DNA of 12,085 nucleotides. Source: Caldisericia bacterium. GTDB lineage: Bacteria; Caldisericota; Caldisericia; UBA6126; JAGPKI01. Where the stretch lies: the NCBI GenBank assembly GCA_018054005.1, contig JAGPKI010000033.1, positions 1-12,085 of the forward strand, written 5' to 3'. Under the pieces are notes generated by a model. The model ran no database searches. It saw nothing but the letters and a program-made list of their open reading frames with translations, and was not told where the DNA came from. Made by a program: the position numbers and the translations under genes. This document shows, piece after piece, positions 1 through 6,874 of the stretch; position 1 is the stretch's first letter; every line of letters begins with the position of its first letter.

Positions 1-187
1 TATAATTATACGGAACTTTAATTTTAATTTCTCCCAAACCGTCTACTGTAATTCCAAATATTTTCCCTATAGCTTCCTTTTCAATAAAATTTGGTATATT
101 AAAATTATCAAGCATTCCTTTAATTAAATTTGCCTCAATAAAAGAATTTGTTTTATAAATTGTATTTAATTTATTATAATTAATCAT
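1..187 (-). CDS. DUF2007-family putative signal-transducing protein, 3' end missing (partial)
   Basis: The reading frame opens with ATG at 187 and runs off the left edge, giving 62 residues with no stop. The peptide begins MINYNKLNTIYKTNSFIEAN and contains LIKGMLDNFNIPNFIEKEAIGK and then TVDGLGEIKIKVP. This is the pattern of the DUF2007 (PF09413) small proteins: a 'vYtt.s.iEAelikglLe..gIp' helix-strand, then a 'G....g...GlgevkI.Vp' segment. Members are usually about 70-80 residues, so only the last 10-20 are likely to be missing. The start codon overlaps the thiN stop in an ATGA arrangement, so translation is probably coupled and this is the next gene of the same operon. The family's biochemical role is not established, and 'signal transducing' is a database name. 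Family assignment is by remembered pattern, not by a search. Confidence 0.72.
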   Translation of the reverse strand, partial: MINYNKLNTIYKTNSFIEANLIKGMLDNFNIPNFIEKEAIGKIFGITVDGLGEIKIKVPYNY

Positions 188-834
188 TTTCTTAAAAAAA
201 CAATTATAGCCATACCTTCACTTATTTCTATTCTACAAGAATCTTTAATCAATTCGTTACTTAAGCCTCTTGTAGTTTCATTATAAAGTTTTTCATTTAT
301 TAATTCATATTTAAGTCCAACCGTTTTTAAAATATTAACTGCCTCTTTAGCTGGTAGTATCGATACAGTATCTCCAATTTTACCTTTTATTTCTAAAATT
401 GAATTATCTTTGAGGAAATATATCTCACAATTATTCCCCACCATCGAAACTCGAAAACCAGCATTTGTGAGTTTTTTGCAAACTTCTATGTTAAAAAGAA
501 GTTGATCGATCCTTTTTCCAAACATATTAAATAATAAAATATCTGATCTTTCCTCATTGTTAATTATATAATCAGAGGCAAGTTCAAAATCTGAATAGTT
601 TTTTTCGCTTGGATAATTAAATATCTTTGTATGGCTATTTCTAAGTTTTTCTAAAACTTCTTTCCTGATTGAATCATTGTCGCCAATTAAAATATCCGGG
701 ATCCTGCCTAATTCAAATAATGAATTTGCTCCACCATCAACAGCTACGATTAGAATATTTTCTTCATTCAAAAATTTATTATAAAAAGATTTTTCTTCTC
801 TCTCTCCGGAGCCAAAAATAAGAATTTTTTTCAT
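184..834 (-). CDS. thiN: Thiamine pyrophosphokinase
   Basis: This 216-residue cytosolic enzyme should transfer pyrophosphate from ATP to thiamine, giving thiamine diphosphate, the cofactor of transketolase and 2-oxoacid enzymes. The family landmarks appear in order. VDGGAN is at about 32-37, followed by the GRIPDILIGDNDSI segment (usually GDxDSI) at 43-56. YPSEKNYSDFELA is at 74-86 (usually EKDxTDxExA), GKRIDQ at 106-111 (usually GxRxDH), and the C-terminal thiamine-binding part GDTVSILPA...GLKYEL...RGLSNE at 154-194. Length is normal for the family. Three normally conserved positions are altered: D to N and T to S in the EKD..TD motif, and H to Q after RxD. The ATG at 834 lies 2 nt after the rpe stop with no clear ribosome binding site, so coupled translation is likely. 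Sitting next to rpe matches the Firmicutes rpe-thiN order. Confidence 0.92.
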   Translation of the reverse strand: MKKILIFGSGEREEKSFYNKFLNEENILIVAVDGGANSLFELGRIPDILIGDNDSIRKEVLEKLRNSHTKIFNYPSEKNYSDFELASDYIINNEERSDILLFNMFGKRIDQLLFNIEVCKKLTNAGFRVSMVGNNCEIYFLKDNSILEIKGKIGDTVSILPAKEAVNILKTVGLKYELINEKLYNETTRGLSNELIKDSCRIEISEGMAIIVFLRK

Positions 835-836
835 TT

Positions 837-1487
837 TTAATGATTTTTGAAAGCTTTAATAAATCCTTCAGGATCTTTCGAATTTACTAAATTTGTACCG
901 ACAACTATTAAGTCTACACCATAATTTTTAAGTTTCAATGAAATTGGTAGATCAATACCCCCATCTACCTCTATTAAAAAATTTCTTTTTAATGATGATA
1001 AATCCTCGATTTTTTTGAAAGTACTATCAATAAATTTTTGCCCTCCAAACCCGGCTTTAACGCTCATTAGTAAAGCAAGATCAATATAATCAATAGCATC
1101 TGTAATACTATCAATACCAATTTCTGGATTTAATGCAACTCCCATTTTTATGTCTTTTTTCGTAAGCATTCCTTTAACATATTTTAAATCACTGATTACC
1201 TCTCTATGTACTGTTATAAATTCTGGCTTGAAAACGGTAAATTGGTCAATTATATTAAAAAAAGCTTTCTCGGTAACCATAAAGTGAATATCAATTGGTG
1301 TCTTTGGGGAAATTACCCTGATTGATTCAACAAATTTTGCTGAAAAGGACAGATTTGGAACAAAATTTCCATCCATTATGTCAATATGGAAGAAATCTAT
1401 ACCGAAATTTATAAGATCTTTGATTCTTTTTTCCAAACAAAGGAAATCTAATGAAAGCAGTGATGCTCCAAGCTTATGGTTTTTCAT
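837..1487 (-). CDS. rpe: Ribulose-phosphate 3-epimerase
   Basis: This enzyme interconverts D-ribulose 5-phosphate and D-xylulose 5-phosphate in the pentose phosphate pathway. It is a cytosolic TIM barrel of normal length (216 residues). The visible active-site signature includes HIDIMDG (H34, D36, M38) with NFVPN after it, DIHFM with H68, MSVKAGFGGQKF at 141-152, VDGGID with catalytic D175, and the phosphate-binding VVGTNLV near 195-201. Small departures are GASLLS for the usual APSLLS and KA for NP in the MSVNPGFGGQ loop. I chose ATG at 1487 because it gives the usual short lead before the first strand. An in-frame TTG at 1493 would add two residues. No good SD precedes either. The start lies 14 nt inside the PASTA gene, so translation is probably coupled. 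Confidence 0.94.
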   Translation of the reverse strand: MKNHKLGASLLSLDFLCLEKRIKDLINFGIDFFHIDIMDGNFVPNLSFSAKFVESIRVISPKTPIDIHFMVTEKAFFNIIDQFTVFKPEFITVHREVISDLKYVKGMLTKKDIKMGVALNPEIGIDSITDAIDYIDLALLMSVKAGFGGQKFIDSTFKKIEDLSSLKRNFLIEVDGGIDLPISLKLKNYGVDLIVVGTNLVNSKDPEGFIKAFKNH

Positions 1488-2160
1488 TAACAATCAAATT
1501 AATGATTGACCCTGATTCAGCTTTTGAGAAAGGAATAGGCTCTTGTTGAATAACTACCCCCCTAGGATGGAAACTGCTTTCTTTAAAAATAACCCTTCCA
1601 AGAACATATCCATTTTTTGTAATTATTTCTTTTGCTTCTTCGAAATGAACATCGATAAGATTTGGAACAGTTTGAGGTTTGGAAATTGTAACAGTTATAT
1701 CTACATAAGACTCTAAAGATATCTCAGATCCTGGAGGAGGATTTTGTAAAGATATAACTCCATATGGTGGTTCACCCTCAATTTCAGTAATATTACCTAC
1801 TTTCAATTTTTTTTCAGCAAGCTTTTCTCGTCCTTCGGAAAAAGAGAGTCCTGTTATGTCAGGAACAATAACTTTTGCTATACCTTTACTTATTATAAGT
1901 TTTATTTTTCTACCTGGTTTAACTTTTGTAAATGGATATGGGCTCTGCGTAACTATATAATTTGATGGAACAGAAGCATAATATTCACCTTCTACTGTCT
2001 CTACTTTAAGCCCTAATTTTGTAAGCTCTTCTTGAGCAGACTCTATATTTTTCCCTCTAACATCGGGAACATTTATTAAGTTACTCTCGCTAGCTTTGCA
2101 ACCAGCGAGAGTAACCACTAAAAAAAATATAGTAAAAATTAATTTGGGTTTTGTCTTCAC
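1474..2160 (-). CDS. Three-PASTA-domain lipoprotein (no kinase domain)
   Basis: The 228-residue product starts with a short lipoprotein signal: basic MKTKPK, a hydrophobic stretch, and a lipobox VTLAGC with the lipidated cysteine at C21. The rest is three PASTA repeats at about 29-92, 96-161 and 164-226. Each opens with the typical '(V)P(D/N)(V/L/I)xG/xxxxEAxxxL' strand-helix (VPDVRGKNIESA, VPDITGLSFSEG, VPNLIDVHFEEA). Each later has the Q(S/N/E)P motif of the family (TQSPYPF, LQNPPPG, QQEPIPF). PASTA domains bind muropeptides or peptidoglycan in Ser/Thr kinases and PBPs, but here there is no kinase or transpeptidase domain. The start is GTG at 2160, sharing one base with the kbl stop and preceded by AGAGG inside the end of kbl. 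The following rpe and thiN recall the prkC locus. A cell-envelope binding or sensing role is inferred. Confidence 0.88.
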   Translation of the reverse strand: MKTKPKLIFTIFFLVVTLAGCKASESNLINVPDVRGKNIESAQEELTKLGLKVETVEGEYYASVPSNYIVTQSPYPFTKVKPGRKIKLIISKGIAKVIVPDITGLSFSEGREKLAEKKLKVGNITEIEGEPPYGVISLQNPPPGSEISLESYVDITVTISKPQTVPNLIDVHFEEAKEIITKNGYVLGRVIFKESSFHPRGVVIQQEPIPFSKAESGSIINLIVNEKP

Positions 2161-3392
2161 TATCCTCTACTCTGTTTATATTCTTTAAGCACTCCTAATA
2201 CATAGTCTATATCGTTTTCTGTATGATCCGCACAAACCTGGAAACGTATTTCTTCATCACCCTTTGGAACAACAGGATAATTAAGTCCAGTTGCGAGTAC
2301 ACCATTTTCTTTAAGGTAAGCAACAAGATCTGCAGTTTTCTTAGTATCACGAACCATTAAAGGAACAACTGGATGTTCACTCATTATAGTTTCATAACCT
2401 AAATTAACTAAACCATCTGTAAGACGATTTGTCACATTTCTTAAATGCTCAAGAAGCTTAATTCCAACAGGGCTATCAAGTATTTCTAAAGCTTTAAGCG
2501 CTGCTGCTGCCTCTGGGGGTGTAATAGGATTTGAATAGATGTAAAAAGGAGCTTTTTCACGTAAGTATTGAGTAATCACTGAATCGCCAACAACATAGCC
2601 ACCGTTTACGCCAAGACCTTTACCAAGCGTTGCAATAAGTAAATCTACCTTTGCTCCAGTGTATTCTTCTGTACCTCTTCCAGTCTTTCCAAAAGCACCA
2701 ACTCCATGAGAATCATCGACGACCACAATTATATTTTCTTCAAAGGAAGAGTCATACTTTTTTGCTATATCCATAATAACATTTAGGGGAGCATTATCTC
2801 CTCTCATGCTAAAGATCCCGTCTGTTACAATGATAAGTCGCTTACAGGTGCCTATTGTCTTTTTAATCTCTTCTTCTAAACCTTCCATATTAAGATGTTT
2901 ATATATACTTTTATTTTTGGGTCGAGAAAGCCTTATAGCATTGATTATACAGTTGTGATTAAGTTCATCACTTATAACTATTGTCTCGTCTGTTATTAAT
3001 GGTGCTAATGTTCCCATTACGGTAGTATATGCTGAACTGAATAACATTGCAGATTCTCTACCGTGAAATGATGCTAAACGATTTTCAAGATCTATATGAC
3101 CTTTAAATGTTCCACTTATAAACCTTACTGCTCCTGGTCCAGCTCCATAAACTTCTGCTGCTTCTTCTTCGGCTTTTATTACTTCTTCCCTTATAGACAT
3201 CCCGAGATAAGAATTTGAATTTAATCTAATAAATTCTTTCCCTGGATAATCTAAAAGAAAATACCTCGTACCTTTCTCTGAATCACCTCTTTTAACACCG
3301 GAAACAATAGTCTCTTTTCCTTTGAGTGTTCCTTTTTCCTTTAAATCATCTAATTCATTGGATAAAACTTTTTTTAATTTTTCAACTGACAT
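2160..3392 (-). CDS. kbl: Glycine C-acetyltransferase (2-amino-3-ketobutyrate CoA ligase)
   Basis: This PLP-dependent cytosolic enzyme of the alpha-oxoamine synthase family cleaves 2-amino-3-oxobutyrate with CoA to glycine and acetyl-CoA, the second step of threonine degradation. Its 410 residues match the family's usual length of about 400. Visible landmarks are the NSNSYLG entry motif near 58-64, SDELNHNCI with H146 (cofactor-stacking histidine position), and VVDDSHGVGAFGKTGRG with D226 and H229. TLGKGLGVNGGY carries the PLP lysine K258. The C-terminal domain is complete. A perfect SD (GGAGGT, 3399-3404) lies 6 nt from the ATG. The gene follows the L-threonine dehydrogenase gene by 20 nt, which supports this activity over the similar 8-amino-7-oxononanoate or 5-aminolevulinate synthases. 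The PASTA lipoprotein start overlaps its stop by one base. Confidence 0.93.
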   Translation of the reverse strand: MSVEKLKKVLSNELDDLKEKGTLKGKETIVSGVKRGDSEKGTRYFLLDYPGKEFIRLNSNSYLGMSIREEVIKAEEEAAEVYGAGPGAVRFISGTFKGHIDLENRLASFHGRESAMLFSSAYTTVMGTLAPLITDETIVISDELNHNCIINAIRLSRPKNKSIYKHLNMEGLEEEIKKTIGTCKRLIIVTDGIFSMRGDNAPLNVIMDIAKKYDSSFEENIIVVVDDSHGVGAFGKTGRGTEEYTGAKVDLLIATLGKGLGVNGGYVVGDSVITQYLREKAPFYIYSNPITPPEAAAALKALEILDSPVGIKLLEHLRNVTNRLTDGLVNLGYETIMSEHPVVPLMVRDTKKTADLVAYLKENGVLATGLNYPVVPKGDEEIRFQVCADHTENDIDYVLGVLKEYKQSRG

Positions 3393-3412
3393 TTTTTTAC
3401 CTCCATTTAATT

Positions 3413-4369
3413 TTAATTTTTTAAAAGTTTTATTGAAAGCTTATCTAACATATCTTTCGTCATAGATTCAAGATTATAATCTGGCTTCCATCCCCATTCC
3501 TCCCTTGCACAAGAATCATCCATAGAATCTGGCCAGGAATCAGCAATACCTTGTTTTAAAGGATCAATTTCGTAATCCATTCTAAACTCAGGAATATACT
3601 TTTTTATAGATTCTTCTAGAATTTCAGGTTTAAGTTGCATTGCTGTAACATTAAAAGCATTTCTATGAATTAATTTATCTGGATTTGCTTCCATGAGATT
3701 TATTGCTGCTTTAATGGCATCAGGCATGTACATCATATCAAGAGAAGTACCCTTCTTTAAAGGACATGTATAATGCTTATTCTGAATTGCTTCATAAAAA
3801 ATTTCTACAGCATAATCTGTGGTTCCCCCTCCAGGAGGTGTAACATAAGATATAATTCCTGGATATCTTACACCTCGAGTATCTATACCGAAACGCTTAA
3901 AATAATAGTCGCAAAGTAGCTCGCCAGATACTTTTGTAACACCATAAATAGTTGTAGGTCTTTGAATAGTATCTTGAGGAGTATTAATTTTTGGTGTGCT
4001 TGGACCAAATGCTGCTATTGAACTTGGAACAAAAACAGCTAAATTAAATTCTCTTGCAACCTCCAAAACATTATAAAGACCATTAATATTAACACTCCAT
4101 GCTAACTGAGGATTTTTTTCTCCAACTGCTGATAAAATAGCTGCAAGATGATAAACTGTTCCGATATTATATTTCTTAATTACCTCAGTCAACTGGTTAA
4201 GATCTCCACAATCCACAATTTCAAATGGACCACCATCTAAAAGTTCTTTGGATGGTTTTGTCCTGTGACCACCTGCTATGACATTATCACTACCATAGCG
4301 ATCCCTTAAAGCAGGGGTTAATTCCGAGCCTATTTGCCCCACTGAACCTGTTACTAAAATTCTTTTCAT
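3413..4369 (-). CDS. tdh: L-threonine 3-dehydrogenase, SDR (GalE-like) type
   Basis: This NAD-dependent enzyme oxidises L-threonine to 2-amino-3-oxobutyrate, the substrate of the next gene's product (kbl). At 318 residues it is an extended short-chain dehydrogenase, not the zinc-dependent MDR type found in E. coli. Visible features are the Rossmann glycine motif GSVGQIG at 8-14, the YHLAAILS loop near 73-80, SSIAAFGP with the catalytic serine region at 116-117, and the YGVTK motif with Y142 and K146. RYPGIISY followed by a PPGGGTTDY loop at about 168-186 is the hallmark segment of SDR-type threonine dehydrogenases. AGGAGG (4375-4380) lies 5 nt before the ATG. The gene is 50 nt downstream of dnaB, the widest gap in the operon. 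That gap holds a 12-bp direct repeat and a possible promoter. Confidence 0.92.
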   Translation of the reverse strand: MKRILVTGSVGQIGSELTPALRDRYGSDNVIAGGHRTKPSKELLDGGPFEIVDCGDLNQLTEVIKKYNIGTVYHLAAILSAVGEKNPQLAWSVNINGLYNVLEVAREFNLAVFVPSSIAAFGPSTPKINTPQDTIQRPTTIYGVTKVSGELLCDYYFKRFGIDTRGVRYPGIISYVTPPGGGTTDYAVEIFYEAIQNKHYTCPLKKGTSLDMMYMPDAIKAAINLMEANPDKLIHRNAFNVTAMQLKPEILEESIKKYIPEFRMDYEIDPLKQGIADSWPDSMDDSCAREEWGWKPDYNLESMTKDMLDKLSIKLLKN

Positions 4370-4377
4370 TAATTCCT

Positions 4378-4403
4378 CCTATTTATTTTTTCCTATTTAT
4401 TTT
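4378..4403 (-). repeat. Two-copy 12-bp direct repeat before tdh
   Basis: AAAATAAATAGG (minus-strand sense) occurs twice without mismatch, at 4392-4403 and 4378-4389, with two bases between (period 14). The copy nearer the gene runs into the AGGAGG ribosome binding site of tdh. The upstream copy partly overlaps a perfect 16-bp AT-only palindrome, TTAATTTATAAATTAA, at 4402-4417. This could be replication slippage or a binding site in the leader. The sequence alone does not decide. Confidence 0.7.
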
Positions 4404-4405
4404 AA

Positions 4406-4433
4406 TTTATAAATTAATCTTAATGTTTCTCAA
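4406..4433 (-). promoter_or_regulatory. Candidate internal promoter for tdh-kbl and downstream genes
   Basis: On the minus strand, TTGAGA (4428-4433), which overlaps the last codons of dnaB, is followed after 16 nt by TATAAA (4406-4411). This fits a sigma-70-type promoter with matches of 5/6 and 5/6. It would give a short leader of about 30 nt before the tdh ribosome binding site. The region is extremely AT-rich, so chance matches are common. The perfect palindrome 4402-4417 overlaps the -10 element and could be an operator. Confidence 0.3.
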
Positions 4434-5724
4434 TAAACTTAGTAAAACTTTTTTCAAAAATTAAATCTACCTTCCCTGTAGGACCATTTCTTTGTTTTGC
4501 AAGATAAAGGGAGATAGTATCCTTTTCATTGGTTTCTTCTTTCGGTTTATGAAGAAACATTACCACGTCGGCGTCTTGCTCAATAGCACCTGATTCTCTC
4601 AAATCAGAAAGAAGTGGTTTTTTATCTTGCCTCTTTTCTATTTCTCTACTTAACTGAGACAAAACAATGACTGGTATTTTAAGTTCTTTTGCGAGATTTT
4701 TAAGTTGTCTTGATATTTTAGAAATTTCCTGTACCCTATTTTCCACACGTTCATCGCTATGCATAAGCTGGAGATAATCGAGTATTAAGATAAAATTTCC
4801 CTTTTCGGCTAATAATCTTCGAGCTTTTGACCTAACTTCAAGAACAGAAATATCTGGTGAATCATCTATAAATATAGGTGTATTATAAAATACACTTATA
4901 GTACTGCTAATCTTCTCCCATGCTTCATCTAAAAATATTCCTGTTCTTAAACTCTTTAAATCTATTTCTGCATGAGCGCAAATCATCCTTTCGACTACCT
5001 GCTCTTTTGACATTTCAAGGGAAAATATAGCAACAGGAATATTTTCGTTAAGAGCAATATTTGTAGCTAAATTTAGCGCAAATGATGTCTTTCCTACTGA
5101 TGGCCTTGCCGCAATTATTATTAAATCTCCATCTTGAAAACCAGCTGTCAATTCATCAAGACGAGTAAAGCCCGATCTAACACCAGATATACCACTTTTT
5201 TTCCTATAGGCAGCTTCAATCCTCTCAAAGCAATCAGGCAATAGTTCTCGAACATGATAAAAGTTAAGAGGTCTATTTGATTCAGACAAATCAAAAATAA
5301 GAGATTCTGCCTTATCGAGTAGTTCTTCTGCGCTTTTTTGACTATTAAAATCAAAACCTAATATAGTATTGCCAACCTTTATGAGTTTTCTTCTAATAGA
5401 TTTATCTTTAATAATATTTGAATAATATTCAAAATTGGCAGTTGTTGGAACATTTGATGCAAGTTGAATAATATAATCTATACCTCCAACTTTTTCAACA
5501 AGGTCTCTTCCCTTTAATTCGTTTGATAAAGTAACGATATCAATAGGAATTCCTCTTCTCGAAAGGTCAAGCATAACTTCATAAATTAACCTATTGCCTT
5601 GATCATAAAAATCATCTGGGCTTAAAATACTTTCAAGCTTGAGAAGCACATCTCTATCAATAAGCATAGAACCTAAAATTGCTTGCTCTGCCTCTAAACT
5701 GCTTGGTGGGGCTATATTCATCAT
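4420..5724 (-). CDS. dnaB: Replicative DNA helicase
   Basis: This hexameric ATP-driven 5'-3' helicase unwinds DNA at the replication fork. The 434-residue protein has the DnaB N-terminal domain (about 5-105, starting PPSSLEAEQAILGSML), a linker to about 175, and the RecA-like motor domain. Motor motifs are Walker A ARPSVGKTS (206-214), SLEMS (235-239), Walker B LILDYLQLM (313-321), SQLSR (356-360), the conserved LSDLRESGAIEQDAD segment (372-386), and KQRNGPTG (410-417), which carries the arginine-finger region. No intein or insertion is present. Two adjacent ATG codons (5724, 5721) are possible starts. No close SD is seen: the purine-rich AAGGAAGGG at the end of rplI lies about 16 nt away, so coupling with rplI (4-nt gap) is likely. 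A dnaB at the end of rpsF-ssb-rpsR-rplI is a common bacterial arrangement. Confidence 0.97.
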   Translation of the reverse strand: MMNIAPPSSLEAEQAILGSMLIDRDVLLKLESILSPDDFYDQGNRLIYEVMLDLSRRGIPIDIVTLSNELKGRDLVEKVGGIDYIIQLASNVPTTANFEYYSNIIKDKSIRRKLIKVGNTILGFDFNSQKSAEELLDKAESLIFDLSESNRPLNFYHVRELLPDCFERIEAAYRKKSGISGVRSGFTRLDELTAGFQDGDLIIIAARPSVGKTSFALNLATNIALNENIPVAIFSLEMSKEQVVERMICAHAEIDLKSLRTGIFLDEAWEKISSTISVFYNTPIFIDDSPDISVLEVRSKARRLLAEKGNFILILDYLQLMHSDERVENRVQEISKISRQLKNLAKELKIPVIVLSQLSREIEKRQDKKPLLSDLRESGAIEQDADVVMFLHKPKEETNEKDTISLYLAKQRNGPTGKVDLIFEKSFTKFIEKH

Positions 5725-5728
5725 AGAT

Positions 5729-6196
5729 TTATTGGTTTTTCCCTTCCTTTACGTTCACTTTAATTTTTGCTGTAATACCTTTATAAAGTTTAATTGTCAC
5801 AGAATGAACTCCCACCGACTTTATTGGAACATCAATAATTATTTTTCTCTTATCAACTTCAATATTTTTATCTTTCTTTAACCTATCAGCTATAATCTCT
5901 GGAGTGACAGCACCAAACAACTTTCCCTCTCTACCCGCTCGTTCATATATAATCATAACATAGCTATCTTCTAATTCTCTTTTTAAGATTTTAGCGTCTT
6001 CTTCTTTTCGTCCAAGTTTCTCAAGCTGGATCCTTTTCTCATGTTCAATGGCTTTTTTAGAAGATTCATTAACTTTTTCAGCTATTCCATTCCTAATTAG
6101 ATAATTGCGTGCATAACCTTCTTTTACTTTGACTAATTCACCTTTTCGACCTAAACCTTTTACATCTTGCTTTAAAACGACAGTTATTAAATTCAT
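5729..6196 (-). CDS. rplI: 50S ribosomal protein L9
   Basis: L9 is a large-subunit protein near the L1 stalk that binds 23S rRNA and helps keep reading frame. This copy has 155 residues, a normal length. The N-terminal rRNA-binding domain (1 to about 50) shows the signature VKGLGRKGELVKVKEGYARNY. Next comes the long connecting helix (about 50-75, rich in K and E), then the C-terminal domain with REGKLFGAVTPEIIADRLK and SVGVHSVTIKLYKGI. The ATG at 6196 overlaps the rpsR stop in ATGA, implying translational coupling. The stop is 4 nt before dnaB. Confidence is high because both domains and the gene order agree. Confidence 0.97.
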   Translation of the reverse strand: MNLITVVLKQDVKGLGRKGELVKVKEGYARNYLIRNGIAEKVNESSKKAIEHEKRIQLEKLGRKEEDAKILKRELEDSYVMIIYERAGREGKLFGAVTPEIIADRLKKDKNIEVDKRKIIIDVPIKSVGVHSVTIKLYKGITAKIKVNVKEGKNQ

Positions 6197-6450
6197 TTAA
6201 CCACAAAAGGTAAAAGAGCTACTTCACGAGCACGTTTAATTGCCTGAGCAACTCTCCTTTGATGTTTTGCGCAAACTCCTGTTACTCTTCTCGGCAAGAT
6301 CTTACCCTTATCACTAATAAATCTTTTAAGCAGATCAATATTTTTATAATCCATATTCAAATTAGGATTTGCACAAAAACAACATATTTTTTTTCTCGGT
6401 TTAAGAAAATTTCTTCTTGTTGGTTGAGTTTTTGTTTCTCCTGAACTCAT
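6193..6450 (-). CDS. rpsR: 30S ribosomal protein S18 (zinc-site form)
   Basis: This small-subunit protein of 85 residues pairs with S6 on the central domain of 16S rRNA. The S18 core is unmistakable: DYKNIDLLKRFISDKGKILPRR, then VTGVCAKHQRRVAQAIKRAR and the ending ALLPF. It carries a plausible zinc site formed by C23-x-x-C26 (inside ICCFC, with C24 as an extra cysteine) and C60-x-x-H63, i.e. the cysteine-bearing 'C+' form of S18. The N-terminus (about 1-20) is basic and disordered-looking. A strong AGGAGG (6456-6461) sits 5 nt before the ATG. The gene is 19 nt downstream of ssb and overlaps rplI by 4 nt. Confidence 0.97.
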   Translation of the reverse strand: MSSGETKTQPTRRNFLKPRKKICCFCANPNLNMDYKNIDLLKRFISDKGKILPRRVTGVCAKHQRRVAQAIKRAREVALLPFVVK

Positions 6451-6469
6451 ATTTTCCTCCTAAAAATAA

Positions 6470-6871
6470 TTAAGATATTTCTTCTATTTCTTCTGGCACA
6501 AATTCATATTCTTCTGATATTTCGTTCTGTTTTATTGAATCTATTGGGGCTTTTTTATCTAAAAACATGATAGTATTCGCAACAATCTCAGTAAACCATG
6601 TTTTTTGACCATTCAAATCAGCTGCTCTAATTTGTAATCTGCCCTCAACATAAACAAGAGAGCCTTTTCCTAAAAAATCACTAACTCTCTTCGCAACTTT
6701 TCCCCAAGTAACAACCTTTACAAAAAGAGTATCTTGTTTGAGCTCTCCACTGCTACTTTTAAACTTACGATCTACAGCAATTCTAAAGCTCGAAGTTTGT
6801 AAACCAGAAGTGGTAAATCTTGTTTCTGGATCAGCGCAAAGTCTACCAATTAACATAACTTTATTAAGCAT
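6470..6871 (-). CDS. ssb: Single-stranded DNA-binding protein
   Basis: SSB coats single-stranded DNA during replication and repair and recruits partner proteins through its C-terminal tip. The 133-residue protein has a complete OB-fold (about 1-106): LNKVMLIGRLCADPETRFT, FRIAVDRKF, the TLFVKVVTWGKVAKRVSDFLGKGSLVYVEGRL core, and a final strand ending near MFLDK. The tail is only about 27 residues, acidic, and ends EEIEEIS. The usual terminal DDxPF-type tip is absent, and I see no in-frame or frameshifted continuation past the TAA. AAAGGAG, formed by the last codons of rpsF, lies a few bases before the ATG. Two TAA stops in a row separate the genes. The position between rpsF and rpsR is the classic arrangement. 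Confidence 0.96.
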   Translation of the reverse strand: MLNKVMLIGRLCADPETRFTTSGLQTSSFRIAVDRKFKSSSGELKQDTLFVKVVTWGKVAKRVSDFLGKGSLVYVEGRLQIRAADLNGQKTWFTEIVANTIMFLDKKAPIDSIKQNEISEEYEFVPEEIEEIS

Positions 6872-6874
6872 TTA

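Noticed and set aside
1488..1493. TTG at 1493 as the rpe start
   Set aside because: It would add only two residues. The ATG at 1487 gives the usual N-terminus, although neither has a clear ribosome binding site.
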